DNA from: an uncultured Eubacteriales bacterium
Lineage (GTDB): Bacteria > Bacillota > Clostridia > Oscillospirales > Oscillospiraceae
Reading direction: 5' to 3'
NCBI GenBank assembly: GCA_900546615.1
Contig: URDJ01000006.1
Location: forward strand, 17,944-81,943
Length of the DNA stretch: 64,000 nucleotides
The notes beneath the pieces were generated by a model. That model was given only the letters and a program-made list of their open reading frames with translations, was not told the DNA's origin and searched no databases. Below, piece by piece: positions 45,187 to 53,776 of the stretch (position 1 is its first letter; each line of letters begins with the position of its first letter). The translations under genes were made by a program, and so were the position numbers.

Positions 45187-46043
45187 GCGAAAAGCTTGAA
45201 AATGTACTGAAGCTGCAGAACATAACCATGCAGTTCGGCGGCGTCGTCGCCGTCAACGACCTCTCGCTGGAGGTCAACAGGGGCGAGATAGTTGCCCTGA
45301 TCGGGCCGAACGGCGCAGGCAAGACCACGGCCTTCAATTGCGTGACGGGCGTATACCAGCCGACAAACGGCGAGATCAGCTTTGAAGGCAAGGCGATAGT
45401 CAGGAACCACCCGCAGGGTAAGATGAAGAAGGGCTACCTCGGCGAGAACGCGGAAAAGTTCGCGGGCCATGTCCTTGCGCCGACACCTGACAGGATAACG
45501 GGGCTGGGCATAGCGAGGACCTTCCAGAACATCAGGCTGTTCTCGTCGCTGTCAGTGCTGGAGAACGTGCTGATAGCGAAGCACATGCGCGCGAAGCAGA
45601 ACGTGTTCTCTGCGACGTTCAGGATAAACCGGACGGAGGAGCGCCGTATGCAGGAGGAGGCCATGGCCCTGCTCGAGGAGCAGAACCTGGGCCACCTGAA
45701 GGACGAGGTCGCAGGCAGCCTGCCCTACGGCATACAGAGGAGGCTGGAGATAGCCCGTGCGCTGGCGACGGAGCCGAAGCTGCTGCTGCTCGATGAGCCT
45801 GCGGCGGGCATGAACCCGCAGGAGACGCAGGAGCTGGGCGAGTTCATCGTGCAGATAAAGGACACGCATCACCTGACGGTGTTCATGATCGAGCACCACA
45901 TGGACCTTGTCATGCAGTTCTCGGACAGGATCTACGTGCTGGACTTCGGCAAGCTGATAGCGCATGGCACTCCTTCACAGGTGCAGAACGACCCGAGTGT
46001 TATAGAGGCGTATTTGGGGGTGTCTGAAGATGCTGAAAATTGA
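45183..46043 (+). CDS. livG: Branched-chain amino acid ABC transporter ATPase LivG
   Basis: A 286-residue ATPase. Walker A is IGPNGAGKTTAFNCVTG near 38, the LivG-specific insertion with RITGLGIARTFQNIRLF is near 105, the signature segment is GSLPYGIQRRLEIARAL near 185 (SYG in place of SGG, as in the family), and Walker B is LLLLDEPAAGMNP. Overlaps both neighbours. Confidence 0.95.
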   Translation: MSEKLENVLKLQNITMQFGGVVAVNDLSLEVNRGEIVALIGPNGAGKTTAFNCVTGVYQPTNGEISFEGKAIVRNHPQGKMKKGYLGENAEKFAGHVLAPTPDRITGLGIARTFQNIRLFSSLSVLENVLIAKHMRAKQNVFSATFRINRTEERRMQEEAMALLEEQNLGHLKDEVAGSLPYGIQRRLEIARALATEPKLLLLDEPAAGMNPQETQELGEFIVQIKDTHHLTVFMIEHHMDLVMQFSDRIYVLDFGKLIAHGTPSQVQNDPSVIEAYLGVSEDAEN

Positions 46044-46728
46044 CGGGCTCAAGGTGAGCTATGGCGGCATAGAGGCCGTCAAGGGCATCAGCTTCGAGGT
46101 GCCCGAGCGGAAGATAGTGACGCTGATAGGCGCAAACGGCGCGGGCAAGAGCACGACACTGCGCACGATAGCGGGTCTCGTGAAGCCCGCCAAGGGCAGG
46201 ATACATCTGCAGGGCGAGGATATAACTAACCTGTCGCCGGACAAGATCGTGGCCAAGGGAGTGACGCTGGTGCCGGAAGGACGCCGGGTGTTCCCGGACC
46301 TGACGGTCCTCGAGAACCTAAAGATCGGCGCGTATCTCAGGAAGGACGACCTGTCGCACGACCTCGAATGGGTGTATGAGCTCTTCCCGAGGCTGAAGGA
46401 GCGCTCGTGGCAGGCGGCAGGCACGCTGTCGGGCGGCGAGCAGCAGATGCTGGCGGTCGGCAGAGCGCTCATGAGCCGGCCGAAGATAATAATGATGGAC
46501 GAACCGTCGCTGGGCCTCGCGCCCATAGTTGTGAAGGGCATTTTCGACATCATAAAGGAGATTAACAAGCTCGGCGTGACGGTCCTGCTCATAGAGCAGA
46601 ACGCGAACATGGCGCTGAGGATAGCAGACGTTGGCTATGTGCTGGAGACCGGCAAGATAACTATGACCGGCACGGGCAAAGAGCTGCTGACGGACCCGGC
46701 GGTCAAGGCCGCATATCTGGGAACCTGA
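46030..46728 (+). CDS. livF: Branched-chain amino acid ABC transporter ATPase LivF
   Basis: A 232-residue ATPase partner of LivG. Walker A IGANGAGKSTTLRTIAGL near 35, LVPEGRRVFPDLTVLENLKIGAY near 85, signature LSGGEQQMLAVGRALM near 138, and Walker B IIMMDEPSLGLAP. Last gene of the operon, overlapping livG by 14 nt. Confidence 0.95.
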   Translation: MLKIDGLKVSYGGIEAVKGISFEVPERKIVTLIGANGAGKSTTLRTIAGLVKPAKGRIHLQGEDITNLSPDKIVAKGVTLVPEGRRVFPDLTVLENLKIGAYLRKDDLSHDLEWVYELFPRLKERSWQAAGTLSGGEQQMLAVGRALMSRPKIIMMDEPSLGLAPIVVKGIFDIIKEINKLGVTVLLIEQNANMALRIADVGYVLETGKITMTGTGKELLTDPAVKAAYLGT

Positions 46729-46738
46729 GAAAAAGCTG

Positions 46739-46769
46739 CACAGGCGGGCAATTTACCCGCCTGTGTATT
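46739..46769 (+). terminator. Terminator of the LIV operon
   Basis: 10-bp stem CACAGGCGGG / CCCGCCTGTG with a CAATTTA loop, 11 nt after the livF stop. The T-run is weak (TATTGCATTAT), so some read-through into comEC is likely. Confidence 0.65.
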
Positions 46770-46814
46770 GCATTATGGGTATGGGTGATACGATGGGAAG
46801 GCCAGGGGAGCGGA

Positions 46815-49115
46815 GTGCGTAAGCTGGCGTGTGCGGCGCTCGCGTTTGCGGGAGCTGCGGCGGCGGCTCATTATGTGCTGCCCTTCGGCGCGCTGCTGTG
46901 GTGCGCGGGAGGGCTGGCTTTGCTGTGCCTGCCCTTCGCCCTGCTGCTCAGGGAAACGGCGCGGCTGAGGGCTATCATCATCTGCGCGTTCGCGGCGCTG
47001 GGGCTGTGCTGGTATGCTGCGTATACGCATATCTATGTCCAGCCCGCGGCGGAGCTGGCGGGGCAGGAGATGACGGTCACGGCCAGAGTGCTCGACTACC
47101 CGGAGCGCGACGAGGATTACGCCTCCGTCGAACTGCGCATCGAGCAGGAGGGACTGCCGAGGTTGAAGACAGCGGTGTACGACTACGACGGGCTGATGCC
47201 GGAGCTGAGACCCGGCGACGTGGCAGAGTTCCCGCTGGAGTTCATCCCGGCGCTCGAGAAATACGGCGAGGAGACGGATATCTACTCCTCCCGCGGAATA
47301 CTGCTCAGGGCCTACCTGAGCGGCGGGCCGGAGAACGTAAGACGCGATTTGCGCAGCTGCCTGAGTTTCCCGATGGAGCTGGCGAACGCGGTGCGGAAGA
47401 CCGTCAAAGAGCTGTTCCCGCAGGACGTGCAGGCCTTCATGCTGGGCCTGCTCATAGGCGACACCGGCGGATTGTACGACGACTATGAGCTGGATAACGC
47501 ACTGTCGGTGGCTGGTATACGGCACGTAGTGGCGGTGTCGGGCATGCACCTGTCCTTCCTTTACGCAGTGCTCACGGCGCTGTTCGGAAAGCGACGGGCG
47601 TCCGTCGTCGGGGTGCCGGTGCTGGTGCTTTTCACCTTCGTCGCGGGCTGCACGGCCTCGGTGGTCAGGGCCTGTGTGATGCTGATACTCGTAATGACGG
47701 CGCCGTTGCTCCGACGTGAGGCGGACGGCATCACCTCGCTGTGCGCGGGGCTGCTGATACTGCTCATAGCAAACCCCCTGTCCATTGCGGCGGCGGGCCT
47801 GCAGCTGTCCTTCGCGGCCATGGCGGGCATGATATTGCTGACACCGCGTGTCTATGCTAAACTGGACTCGCTGTACAGCAGGGGAGATAAGAAGCGCCGG
47901 CCGAACGCGGTACTCAGGTTCGTCATGGCGAGCGTGTCAAGCTCGGTCGGCTCGATGGCCTTCACAACGCCTGTGGTGGCGCTGCTGTTCGGCTACGTGT
48001 CGCTCGTGGCGCCGCTTACAAATCTGGTGACGCTCTGGGCGGTGTCTGTGGCGTTCACGGCAGGATACGCGGCGGTTCTCTGCGGCCTGGTGTTCGCGCC
48101 GCTCGGCACGGCGGTGGCGTGGACGACGGCGTGGTTTGCGCGGTATATCAGCTTTGCGGCAAAGACGCTGGCAGCGCTGCCGTACTCGGCTATCTATACC
48201 GTAGACAGGCTGGTCCCGTGGTGGCTGGTACTGGCCTATGCCGAGTTCGGCGCGGCATGGCTGCTCCGCGACAGGAAGCGCGGGTTCCGCGCGCTGGCGC
48301 CAACTGTGTGCTCGATGCTGACGCTGGCCTTCGTGCTGTTCAGCGCGTGGAGCCAGAGCAGAAGCGAGAGCTCGGTGACGGTGCTGGACGTGGGACAGGG
48401 CCAGAGTGTGGCAATACTGCACGGCGAGCATGCCGTGCTGGTGGACTGCGGCGGCAAGAGCAGCTGGGACAACGCCGGGGACACAGCGGCGGAATACCTG
48501 CTCGGCAGAGGCCGAAGCAGCATAGATGCCGTGGTGCTGACCCACCTGCACGCTGACCACGCGAACGGGGTGGAACGCCTGCTCTCAAGGGTGGACGTGG
48601 ATGAGCTGTACCTGCCATTTGGCGCCGATGATGAGGATGGCATGCTGGAGGGAATACTTGATAGTGCGCAAAGGCATGGAACTGTGGTAAAATACGTGAC
48701 GGGCGGGGATATCGATACGGCATACGGCGGGCTGAGCCTGAAGCTGTTCGAGCCGATAGAGGCCGGTGACCAGAACGAGCGCGGGGTGATCGTGCTCGCG
48801 AGAGTGGGTGAATTCGACGCGCTCATCATGGGCGACGTGAATACGTCGGTCGAGCGCCGGCTCGTGGAGCGTTCCATTCTGCCGGATACGGAGCTGCTGG
48901 TCGTGGGACACCACGGCTCAAAACACTCGACGTGCTTTGAGCTGCTGGAGGAGGCAAAGGCCGAGACAGCGGTCATATCCGTGGGCTGGAACAGCTACGG
49001 ACACCCGACTGAAGAGACGCTGCGCAGGCTCGAGATCTGTGGGCTTGATATTTACAGGACGGACGAGGACGGCTCCGTCACAGTGAGGACCGGATACGAT
49101 GGCAAAGAAGAATGA
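46815..49115 (+). CDS. comEC: DNA uptake channel ComEC/Rec2 family
   Basis: Polytopic membrane protein for passage of single-stranded DNA during transformation. About 766 residues: two N-terminal TM helices, an extracellular OB-like domain (QEMTVTARVLDYPERDEDY), the Competence domain starting NALSVAGIRHVVAVSGMHLSFLYAVL near 235, and a C-terminal metallo-beta-lactamase domain with VTVLDVGQGQSVAILHG, VVLTHLHADHANG and VVGHHGSKHS. The GTG at 46815 gives a normal N-terminus and follows AGGGGAG; an in-frame GTG at 46785 is the alternative. holA begins inside its 3' end, the common comEC-holA pairing. Confidence 0.93.
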   Translation: MRKLACAALAFAGAAAAAHYVLPFGALLWCAGGLALLCLPFALLLRETARLRAIIICAFAALGLCWYAAYTHIYVQPAAELAGQEMTVTARVLDYPERDEDYASVELRIEQEGLPRLKTAVYDYDGLMPELRPGDVAEFPLEFIPALEKYGEETDIYSSRGILLRAYLSGGPENVRRDLRSCLSFPMELANAVRKTVKELFPQDVQAFMLGLLIGDTGGLYDDYELDNALSVAGIRHVVAVSGMHLSFLYAVLTALFGKRRASVVGVPVLVLFTFVAGCTASVVRACVMLILVMTAPLLRREADGITSLCAGLLILLIANPLSIAAAGLQLSFAAMAGMILLTPRVYAKLDSLYSRGDKKRRPNAVLRFVMASVSSSVGSMAFTTPVVALLFGYVSLVAPLTNLVTLWAVSVAFTAGYAAVLCGLVFAPLGTAVAWTTAWFARYISFAAKTLAALPYSAIYTVDRLVPWWLVLAYAEFGAAWLLRDRKRGFRALAPTVCSMLTLAFVLFSAWSQSRSESSVTVLDVGQGQSVAILHGEHAVLVDCGGKSSWDNAGDTAAEYLLGRGRSSIDAVVLTHLHADHANGVERLLSRVDVDELYLPFGADDEDGMLEGILDSAQRHGTVVKYVTGGDIDTAYGGLSLKLFEPIEAGDQNERGVIVLARVGEFDALIMGDVNTSVERRLVERSILPDTELLVVGHHGSKHSTCFELLEEAKAETAVISVGWNSYGHPTEETLRRLEICGLDIYRTDEDGSVTVRTGYDGKEE

Positions 49116-50160
49116 CAAGAGGACACAGAACAAGGCGGAGAAGCAGAGCTACGTCGAGATAAGCCGCGAGTTGAAGACCGGCGGCCCTCAGAGACTGTAC
49201 CTGCTCTACGGGCAGGAGGATTATCTGCGCGAGGCCTTTCTGGGCGAGCTGAAGGCGTTGTGTTTGCCCGATGGAGGCGACGACTTCAGCTACCACCGGC
49301 TCGAGGGCAAGGACATGGACATGAGGCAGCTGGAGGAGGCGGTGAACGCCCTGCCCTTCCTGTCCGAACGGACGATGACCGAGGTGCGCGGCTACGAGCT
49401 GTCGCGCTGCCGGGACGCGGAGGCGGACGCGCTCGAGCGTATAGTCTCGGACATACCGGAGTACTGCACGCTCGTGTTCGTGCAGGATACGGGCTACGAG
49501 CCTGACCAGAGACAGAAGGCGGTAAAGACGCTCAAGCAGTACGGGAAGCTCCTGAACTTCAGCTCACAGGGGCAGGCGCCGCTGGTGAAATGGATAGCCA
49601 GGAGGTTCGCTGCACTGGGCAAGACGGTTACGCCGGACGCCTGTATCGCGCTCATCTACTCGAGCGGAGAGCTGATGAACGGGCTCATACCGGAGATAGA
49701 GAAGCTGGCGGCGGGCGTGAGAGGCGACACAGTCTCGGCTAAGGACGTGGAGCGAATGGCGCTCAGAAGGCCCGAAGCGAGGATATTCGACATGACCGAT
49801 TGTCTGGCGGCGCGTGACTACGACGGCGCGGCGAGGATACTCGCGGACCTCATCGCCATGGGCGAGGAGCCGATCGTTACGGTCGCGGGTATTGGTACCC
49901 AGATGCGCAGGCTCTACGCGGCGCGGCTAGCCATAGATGAGAGGCTTGGCCCAGACTTCGTGAAAAACCTGTATAAGATAAACTACAGCTTTATCCTCGA
50001 CAAGCTAATGCGCTCGGCCAGAGGCTTTACCCTCGAGGCGCTGGCAGAGGCCGTGAGGCTCTGCGCGGAGACGGATTATGCAATGAAAAGCAGCTCCGCG
50101 GACGATACGGAGCTGCTGTGTGACCTGCTCATAAAGCTTGCGGCGGTGTCTGCCGTATGA
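49099..50160 (+). CDS. holA: DNA polymerase III subunit delta
   Basis: The clamp-loader subunit that opens the sliding clamp. The 353-residue protein starts with QRLYLLYGQEDYLREAFLGELK near 27, has the domain-I strand YCTLVFVQDTGYEPDQRQKAVKTLK near 118 and the helical C-terminal collar region with ISYSFILDK-like segment (INYSFILDKLMRSARGF). It starts 17 nt before the comEC stop, and its own stop overlaps the RNase M5 start (ATGATAA). Confidence 0.94.
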   Translation: MAKKNDKRTQNKAEKQSYVEISRELKTGGPQRLYLLYGQEDYLREAFLGELKALCLPDGGDDFSYHRLEGKDMDMRQLEEAVNALPFLSERTMTEVRGYELSRCRDAEADALERIVSDIPEYCTLVFVQDTGYEPDQRQKAVKTLKQYGKLLNFSSQGQAPLVKWIARRFAALGKTVTPDACIALIYSSGELMNGLIPEIEKLAAGVRGDTVSAKDVERMALRRPEARIFDMTDCLAARDYDGAARILADLIAMGEEPIVTVAGIGTQMRRLYAARLAIDERLGPDFVKNLYKINYSFILDKLMRSARGFTLEALAEAVRLCAETDYAMKSSSADDTELLCDLLIKLAAVSAV

Positions 50161-50741
50161 TAAACGTGAAAGAGGTCATAGTGGTAGAGGGCCGCTATGA
50201 CAAGAATACGCTTTCGCAGGTCTTCGATGCCGTCATCGTCGAGACCTCGGGCTTTGGCGTGTTCAACGACAGGGAGAAGCTCGCACTGCTCAGAAGGCTT
50301 GCCGAGGCGCGAGGGCTTGTGATACTCACGGACAGCGACGGTGCTGGCTTCGTTATACGTAACTTCCTGAAGGGCGCCATCGACCCCGCACTCGTGAAGA
50401 TGGCCTATGTGCCAGAGATAGAGGGCAAGGAGCGCCGCAAGGACAAGCGGTCGAAGGAGGGCAAGCTGGGCGTCGAGGGCATGAGCCGCGATACGCTCGT
50501 AGAGGCGCTCAGACGCGCGGGCGCGACAATGGACGGCGAGTCCACGACACACAGGTCGGGGGGTATCACCAAGGCGACGCTCTACGAGCTGGGCCTGAGC
50601 GGCCGGCCCGACAGCGCCGGAAGACGCCGCGAGCTTCTAAAAAAGCTGGGTCTCCCCGAAAAGCTAGGCGCGAACGCGCTGCTCGACGTGCTCAATGCCC
50701 TGTACGACGCGGACAGCCTCAGAGACTGCGTTCTTCAATGA
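50157..50741 (+). CDS. rnmV: Ribonuclease M5 (Toprim domain)
   Basis: Matures 5S rRNA. The 194-residue protein begins VKEVIVVEGRYDKNTLSQVFDAVIVETSGFGVF with the catalytic Glu of the Toprim domain in VVEG, and continues with ILTDSDGAGFVIRNFLKGAI (DxD) near 61 and KERRKDKRSKEGKLGVEGM near 85. The order holA-rnmV is unusual compared with tatD-rnmV-ksgA in Bacillus. Its 3' end overlaps the convergent small membrane gene by 23 nt. Confidence 0.94.
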   Translation: MINVKEVIVVEGRYDKNTLSQVFDAVIVETSGFGVFNDREKLALLRRLAEARGLVILTDSDGAGFVIRNFLKGAIDPALVKMAYVPEIEGKERRKDKRSKEGKLGVEGMSRDTLVEALRRAGATMDGESTTHRSGGITKATLYELGLSGRPDSAGRRRELLKKLGLPEKLGANALLDVLNALYDADSLRDCVLQ

Positions 50742-50964
50742 CCGCCCCGGCTATCATCGCCACGAGCAGTATGGCTTGCGGCAGAGTGGAGAACTCCTGC
50801 GCGAGCTTATATGTATCATAGTTCCAAATTGTAAGCGGCCCCGTGCTTAAGAACAGCATGAACGAGCAGAACAGCAATACACAGGAGAGCTGTAAGGCGC
50901 GTATAAGCAGCTCCCACGAGATCTCGCACATGGACAGCATCCGCCTGATGACCTTCAAGACCAT
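50719..50964 (-). CDS. Small hypothetical membrane protein
   Basis: An 81-residue protein with two hydrophobic segments, about ALQLSCVLLFCSFMLFLS (24-41) and LPQAILLVAMIAGAV (60-75), separated by a polar loop with WNYDTYKLAQEF. I do not recognise the family. The ATG at 50964 has a GGGGGTG run directly upstream; an in-frame GTG at 50973 is an alternative. It overlaps the end of the RNase M5 gene and is divergent from nrdR, so it is in an unusual place for a spurious frame. Confidence 0.6.
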   Translation of the reverse strand: MVLKVIRRMLSMCEISWELLIRALQLSCVLLFCSFMLFLSTGPLTIWNYDTYKLAQEFSTLPQAILLVAMIAGAVIEERSL

Positions 50965-51040
50965 CACCCCCACAACATTGTAGCCTCAGGGCAGAGGCCG
51001 GGGCAATGCAAAATTATTGGCTTTTCAGGGAAAAATGTTG

Positions 51041-51070
51041 TTTACCTCGGGTCGCGGGCTGTGTTATACT
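51041..51070 (+). promoter_or_regulatory. Promoter of nrdR
   Basis: TTTACC at 51041-51046, 18-bp spacer, TATACT at 51065-51070, 34 bp before the ATG. Confidence 0.6.
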
Positions 51071-51104
51071 GTGTTATGTAAATTAAGTTGTGGGGGGATC
51101 TGCC

Positions 51105-51566
51105 ATGAAATGCCCGTTCTGCGGCTATACGGAGAGCCGCGTTATAGACTCGAGACCTGCCGAGGAAGGCGCGACGATCAGGAGAAGGCGCGAGTGCCTT
51201 GCCTGCCAGAAGCGGTTCACTACATATGAGATAATCGAGCGCCTGCCGCTGGTGGTCGTGAAGCGCGACGGCAGCCGGCAGACCTTCGACAAGCTGAAGC
51301 TTATAAACGGCATGGTCAGGGCCTGCGAGAAGCGCCCGGTGGCGCTCTCCTCGCTGGAGCAGATCGCCGACGACATAGAGCAGGAGCTGCAGAGCGCGCT
51401 CGAGCGCGAGGTCAGCACCACCGAGATAGGTGAGATGGTCATGGCAAGACTCAAGGATGTGGACGAGGTCGCGTATGTGCGGTTCGCCTCGGTCTACAGG
51501 TCGTTCAAGGACATAAATACCTTTATGGAAGAGCTGACGAAGCTCCTGAAGCAGAAGGAGAACTGA
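51105..51566 (+). CDS. nrdR: Transcriptional repressor NrdR
   Basis: ATP/dATP-sensing repressor of ribonucleotide reductase genes, 153 residues. The N-terminal zinc ribbon is [17 protein letters not shown] with partner [12 protein letters not shown], and residues 49-139 are an ATP-cone ([30 protein letters not shown]). The ATG at 51105 follows a GGGGGGAT ribosome site. It heads a run with the GNAT and DUF3784 genes. Confidence 0.97.
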   Translation: MKCPFCGYTESRVIDSRPAEEGATIRRRRECLACQKRFTTYEIIERLPLVVVKRDGSRQTFDKLKLINGMVRACEKRPVALSSLEQIADDIEQELQSALEREVSTTEIGEMVMARLKDVDEVAYVRFASVYRSFKDINTFMEELTKLLKQKEN

Positions 51567-51567
51567 G

Positions 51568-52074
51568 ATGGCCGTAGGCATCAGGGCGTGGCGGCCGGAG
51601 GATGCGTCCGTCATAGTGGAAGCGCTGAATGACCCCGGAGTCACCGACAACCTGAGGGACGGACTGCCGAAGCCCTATACCGAGGCCGACGCGCTCGAGT
51701 ACATCGCCGCCATGCAGGACGAGGGCGCTTACGCTTTCGCCATCACCGAGGACGATATTGCGGTAGGCAGCATACAGTTGAGCCGGCAGAAAAATATTCA
51801 CAGCCGCACGGCGGAGCTGGGCTACTATGTGGTGCGACGCCGCTGGGGCCGGGGCATAGGCACCGAGGCGCTGCGGCTTATGTGCAGCTTCGCGTTTGAG
51901 CAGACCGACCTCGTGCGCATATTTGCCGAGCCCTTCTCGGAGAACACCGCTTCGAGACGGGCGATAGAGAAAAACGGTTTCACTCTCGAGGGCATCATGC
52001 GGAAGAACGCCGTGAAAAACGGCGTGGTTCGGGATATGTGCATGTACGCGCTCGTAAAGGAGGATGCACGATGA
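51568..52074 (+). CDS. GNAT-family N-acetyltransferase (RimJ/RimL-like)
   Basis: A 168-residue acetyltransferase. The start VGIRAWRPEDASVIVEALNDPGVTDNLRDGLP is typical of the RimJ/RimL group, followed by the acetyl-CoA loop VVRRRWGRGIGTEALRLMCSFAF near 90 and the FAEPFSENTASRRAIEKNGFTLEGIMRKNAVKNG end. The substrate (protein N-terminus, antibiotic or small amine) is unknown. It overlaps the DUF3784 start by 4 nt. Confidence 0.9.
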   Translation: MAVGIRAWRPEDASVIVEALNDPGVTDNLRDGLPKPYTEADALEYIAAMQDEGAYAFAITEDDIAVGSIQLSRQKNIHSRTAELGYYVVRRRWGRGIGTEALRLMCSFAFEQTDLVRIFAEPFSENTASRRAIEKNGFTLEGIMRKNAVKNGVVRDMCMYALVKEDAR

Positions 52075-52385
52075 ACGCCTTCCTGCTCATCTTCGGCGCC
52101 GTCATACTGGCCGTCGGCATCGCGGCGGGAAGGTATTTCGGCAGGGGAAAGGGCTGGAAATGGGTCAATGTGACGGGCGATAGGGACAGATACGATGAGA
52201 AGGGCGTGTTGAGGTTTTTGTCGAAGTGCATGTACGCCCTGGGCGGCTGCTTCGGCGGCGGCTTTTTGCTCGGCGGAGTGCTGGACCTGCTCTGGCCCGT
52301 GTACGCGGGCATGGCGCTGACGCTCGGCGTGTGCGTGTTCATGCTGGTGTATATGAACGTCGGCAGCAGATTTTTGAAGAAATGA
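52071..52385 (+). CDS. DUF3784 family membrane protein
   Basis: A 104-residue protein with an N-terminal TM (NAFLLIFGAVILAVGIAAG), a central cytosolic patch WVNVTGDRDRYDEKGVLRFLSKCMY matching the GYNTM-YDEK-L-RFMGK pattern of DUF3784, and two more TMs. Function unknown. The ATG overlaps the GNAT stop. The fluoride riboswitch begins at its stop codon, so the downstream antiporter may be reached by read-through from this operon. Confidence 0.75.
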   Translation: MNAFLLIFGAVILAVGIAAGRYFGRGKGWKWVNVTGDRDRYDEKGVLRFLSKCMYALGGCFGGGFLLGGVLDLLWPVYAGMALTLGVCVFMLVYMNVGSRFLKK

Positions 52386-52387
52386 CG

Positions 52388-52453
52388 ATAAGGGGATGAG
52401 GTCCCCCCTCGGCTGCGAGGCCGGAACCGCTTTTTTGAGCTGATGACTTCTGC
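52388..52453 (+). ncRNA. Fluoride (crcB-type) riboswitch aptamer
   Basis: The conserved core is present in order: GGGGATGAGGTCCCCCC (52392-52408), a small insertion hairpin CCTCG-GCTG-CGAGG, AACCGC, a P3 hairpin GCT-TTTTTG-AGC, then TGATGACTTCTG. The pairing GAGGT with ACTTC makes P1, and GGGG with CCCC the pseudoknot, as in the Thermotoga fluoride riboswitch. It precedes a CLC-F antiporter gene, a known riboswitch target. Confidence 0.88.
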
Positions 52454-52491
52454 GCGCGGCGTCCGCCGTGCGCGGGAGCATCGGCTTTTTT
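52438..52491 (+). terminator. Riboswitch expression-platform terminator
   Basis: AGCTGATG (52438-52445) pairs with CATCGGCT (52479-52486), and CTTCTGCGCGCGGC (52447-52460) pairs with GCCGTGCGCGGGAG (52465-52478) around a GTCC loop, followed by TTTTT. The left arm is the 3' half of the aptamer, so fluoride binding and termination exclude each other: an ON switch. Confidence 0.87.
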
Positions 52492-52511
52492 GTTCAGGAG
52501 AGGTGTTTTGC

Positions 52512-53687
52512 GTGAAAAGGACGCTCATACTCATACTTGCTGCCATACCGACGGGCATCGCTGTCGGGGCCGTGGACGCGGTCTTCGGGCGCGTGCTGCT
52601 GTATATAGGCGAGGTCAGGGACGCGCATGTCATGCGGCTCGTGCCCTTCCTTGCGTTCGCAGGCGCGGCCATGGCCTGGGCGTATAAGCACTATGGCAAG
52701 GGCTGCGAGAGCGGCATGGGCATGGTGTTCGAGGCGGGCCATGGCGAGCGGGAGGAGATACCGCTGCGTCTGGTGCCCTTCGTCATGTGCGCGACCTGGC
52801 TTACGCACCTGTTCGGCGGCAGCGCGGGGCGCGAGGGCGTTGCGGTGCAGCTCGGCGCGGCGATTTCGCACAGGGTCGGGCGGCTGCTGAGGTGTGAGGA
52901 CGCGCCGAGGCTCATGCTGATAACGGGCATCGCTGCGGGCTTTGCGGGCCTGTTCAGAACGCCGTTCGCGGCCACCGCCTTTGCCCTGGAGGTGCTGACG
53001 GCAGGCAGGCTAGAGCACCGGGCGCTCCTGCCGGCTGCGACGGCGGCGCTGTGTGCAAGCGTCACCTCGGGACTGTTGGGCCTCGAGAAATTTACCTTCG
53101 CTGTCATGGAGCTGCCGGGCTGGGACGCGGCGCTGCTCGTAAAGCTCGCGGGGCTCGGCCTCGCCTTCGGTCTTGCGGGCGCGGCTTTTACGTTCCTGCT
53201 TGAAAGGTGCAAAAAAGAGGCGCAGACGGGGCTCAAAGACCCCATTCTGCGCATATTTGTGATGGGTATCGCGCTCTCCGCCGTACTGCTCGCGCTGTTG
53301 AAAGGCCGGTACTGCGGTCTTGGCACGAATCTCATAAACGCCAGCCTCGCGGGCGGGACGGTCTATGCATGGGATTGGGCGCTTAAGCTTGTACTGACGG
53401 CGCTGACGCTCTCGGCAGGATATCAGGGCGGGGAGGTCACACCGCTGTTTTCAATAGGTGCAAGCCTCGGCGCAGCGGTGTCGGGCCTCTTGGGCCTGCC
53501 AGCAGCGCTCTGCGCTGGGCTGGGTTACGCTGCGGTATTTGGTTCTGCGACGAATACGCTCATAGCGCCCACCCTCATCGCCGCCGAGGTCTTCGGCTGG
53601 CCCTTCGCGCCCTATGCGCTCATAACATGTGCGCTTGCATACGCGGCAAACGGCGGCCGCTCTATCTACGCCGGCCAGAGAAGATAG
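52512..53687 (+). CDS. CLC-F type fluoride/proton antiporter
   Basis: A 391-residue CLC-family membrane protein that expels fluoride. The CLC landmarks are THLFGGSAGREGVAVQLGAAI near residue 100 (gating Glu in GREG), TGIAAGFAGLFRTPFAATAFALEVL near 140, and GYQGGEVTPLFSIGASLGAAVSGLL near 307; the GSATNT near 340 replaces the chloride-type Tyr region. The lack of the classical GSGIP loop and the fluoride riboswitch support CLC-F over a chloride channel. The GTG at 52512 follows GGAGAGGT; a longer start would overlap the terminator hairpin. Confidence 0.92.
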   Translation: MKRTLILILAAIPTGIAVGAVDAVFGRVLLYIGEVRDAHVMRLVPFLAFAGAAMAWAYKHYGKGCESGMGMVFEAGHGEREEIPLRLVPFVMCATWLTHLFGGSAGREGVAVQLGAAISHRVGRLLRCEDAPRLMLITGIAAGFAGLFRTPFAATAFALEVLTAGRLEHRALLPAATAALCASVTSGLLGLEKFTFAVMELPGWDAALLVKLAGLGLAFGLAGAAFTFLLERCKKEAQTGLKDPILRIFVMGIALSAVLLALLKGRYCGLGTNLINASLAGGTVYAWDWALKLVLTALTLSAGYQGGEVTPLFSIGASLGAAVSGLLGLPAALCAGLGYAAVFGSATNTLIAPTLIAAEVFGWPFAPYALITCALAYAANGGRSIYAGQRR

Positions 53688-53739
53688 TTTTTTCGCCGCT
53701 TTGCATAGGAAACTGCGTCGAAACGGGCGGGAATTTGTG

Positions 53740-53769
53740 TTGCAGAGGGCGCTTGGAGCGTGATATACT
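53740..53769 (+). promoter_or_regulatory. Orphan promoter-like sequence facing antisense to DUF4363
   Basis: TTGCAG at 53740-53745, 18-bp spacer, TATACT at 53764-53769 preceded by TGA. No plus-strand gene follows; transcription would run antisense through the DUF4363 and DUF421 genes. Confidence 0.35.
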
Positions 53770-53776
53770 GAGTGAG

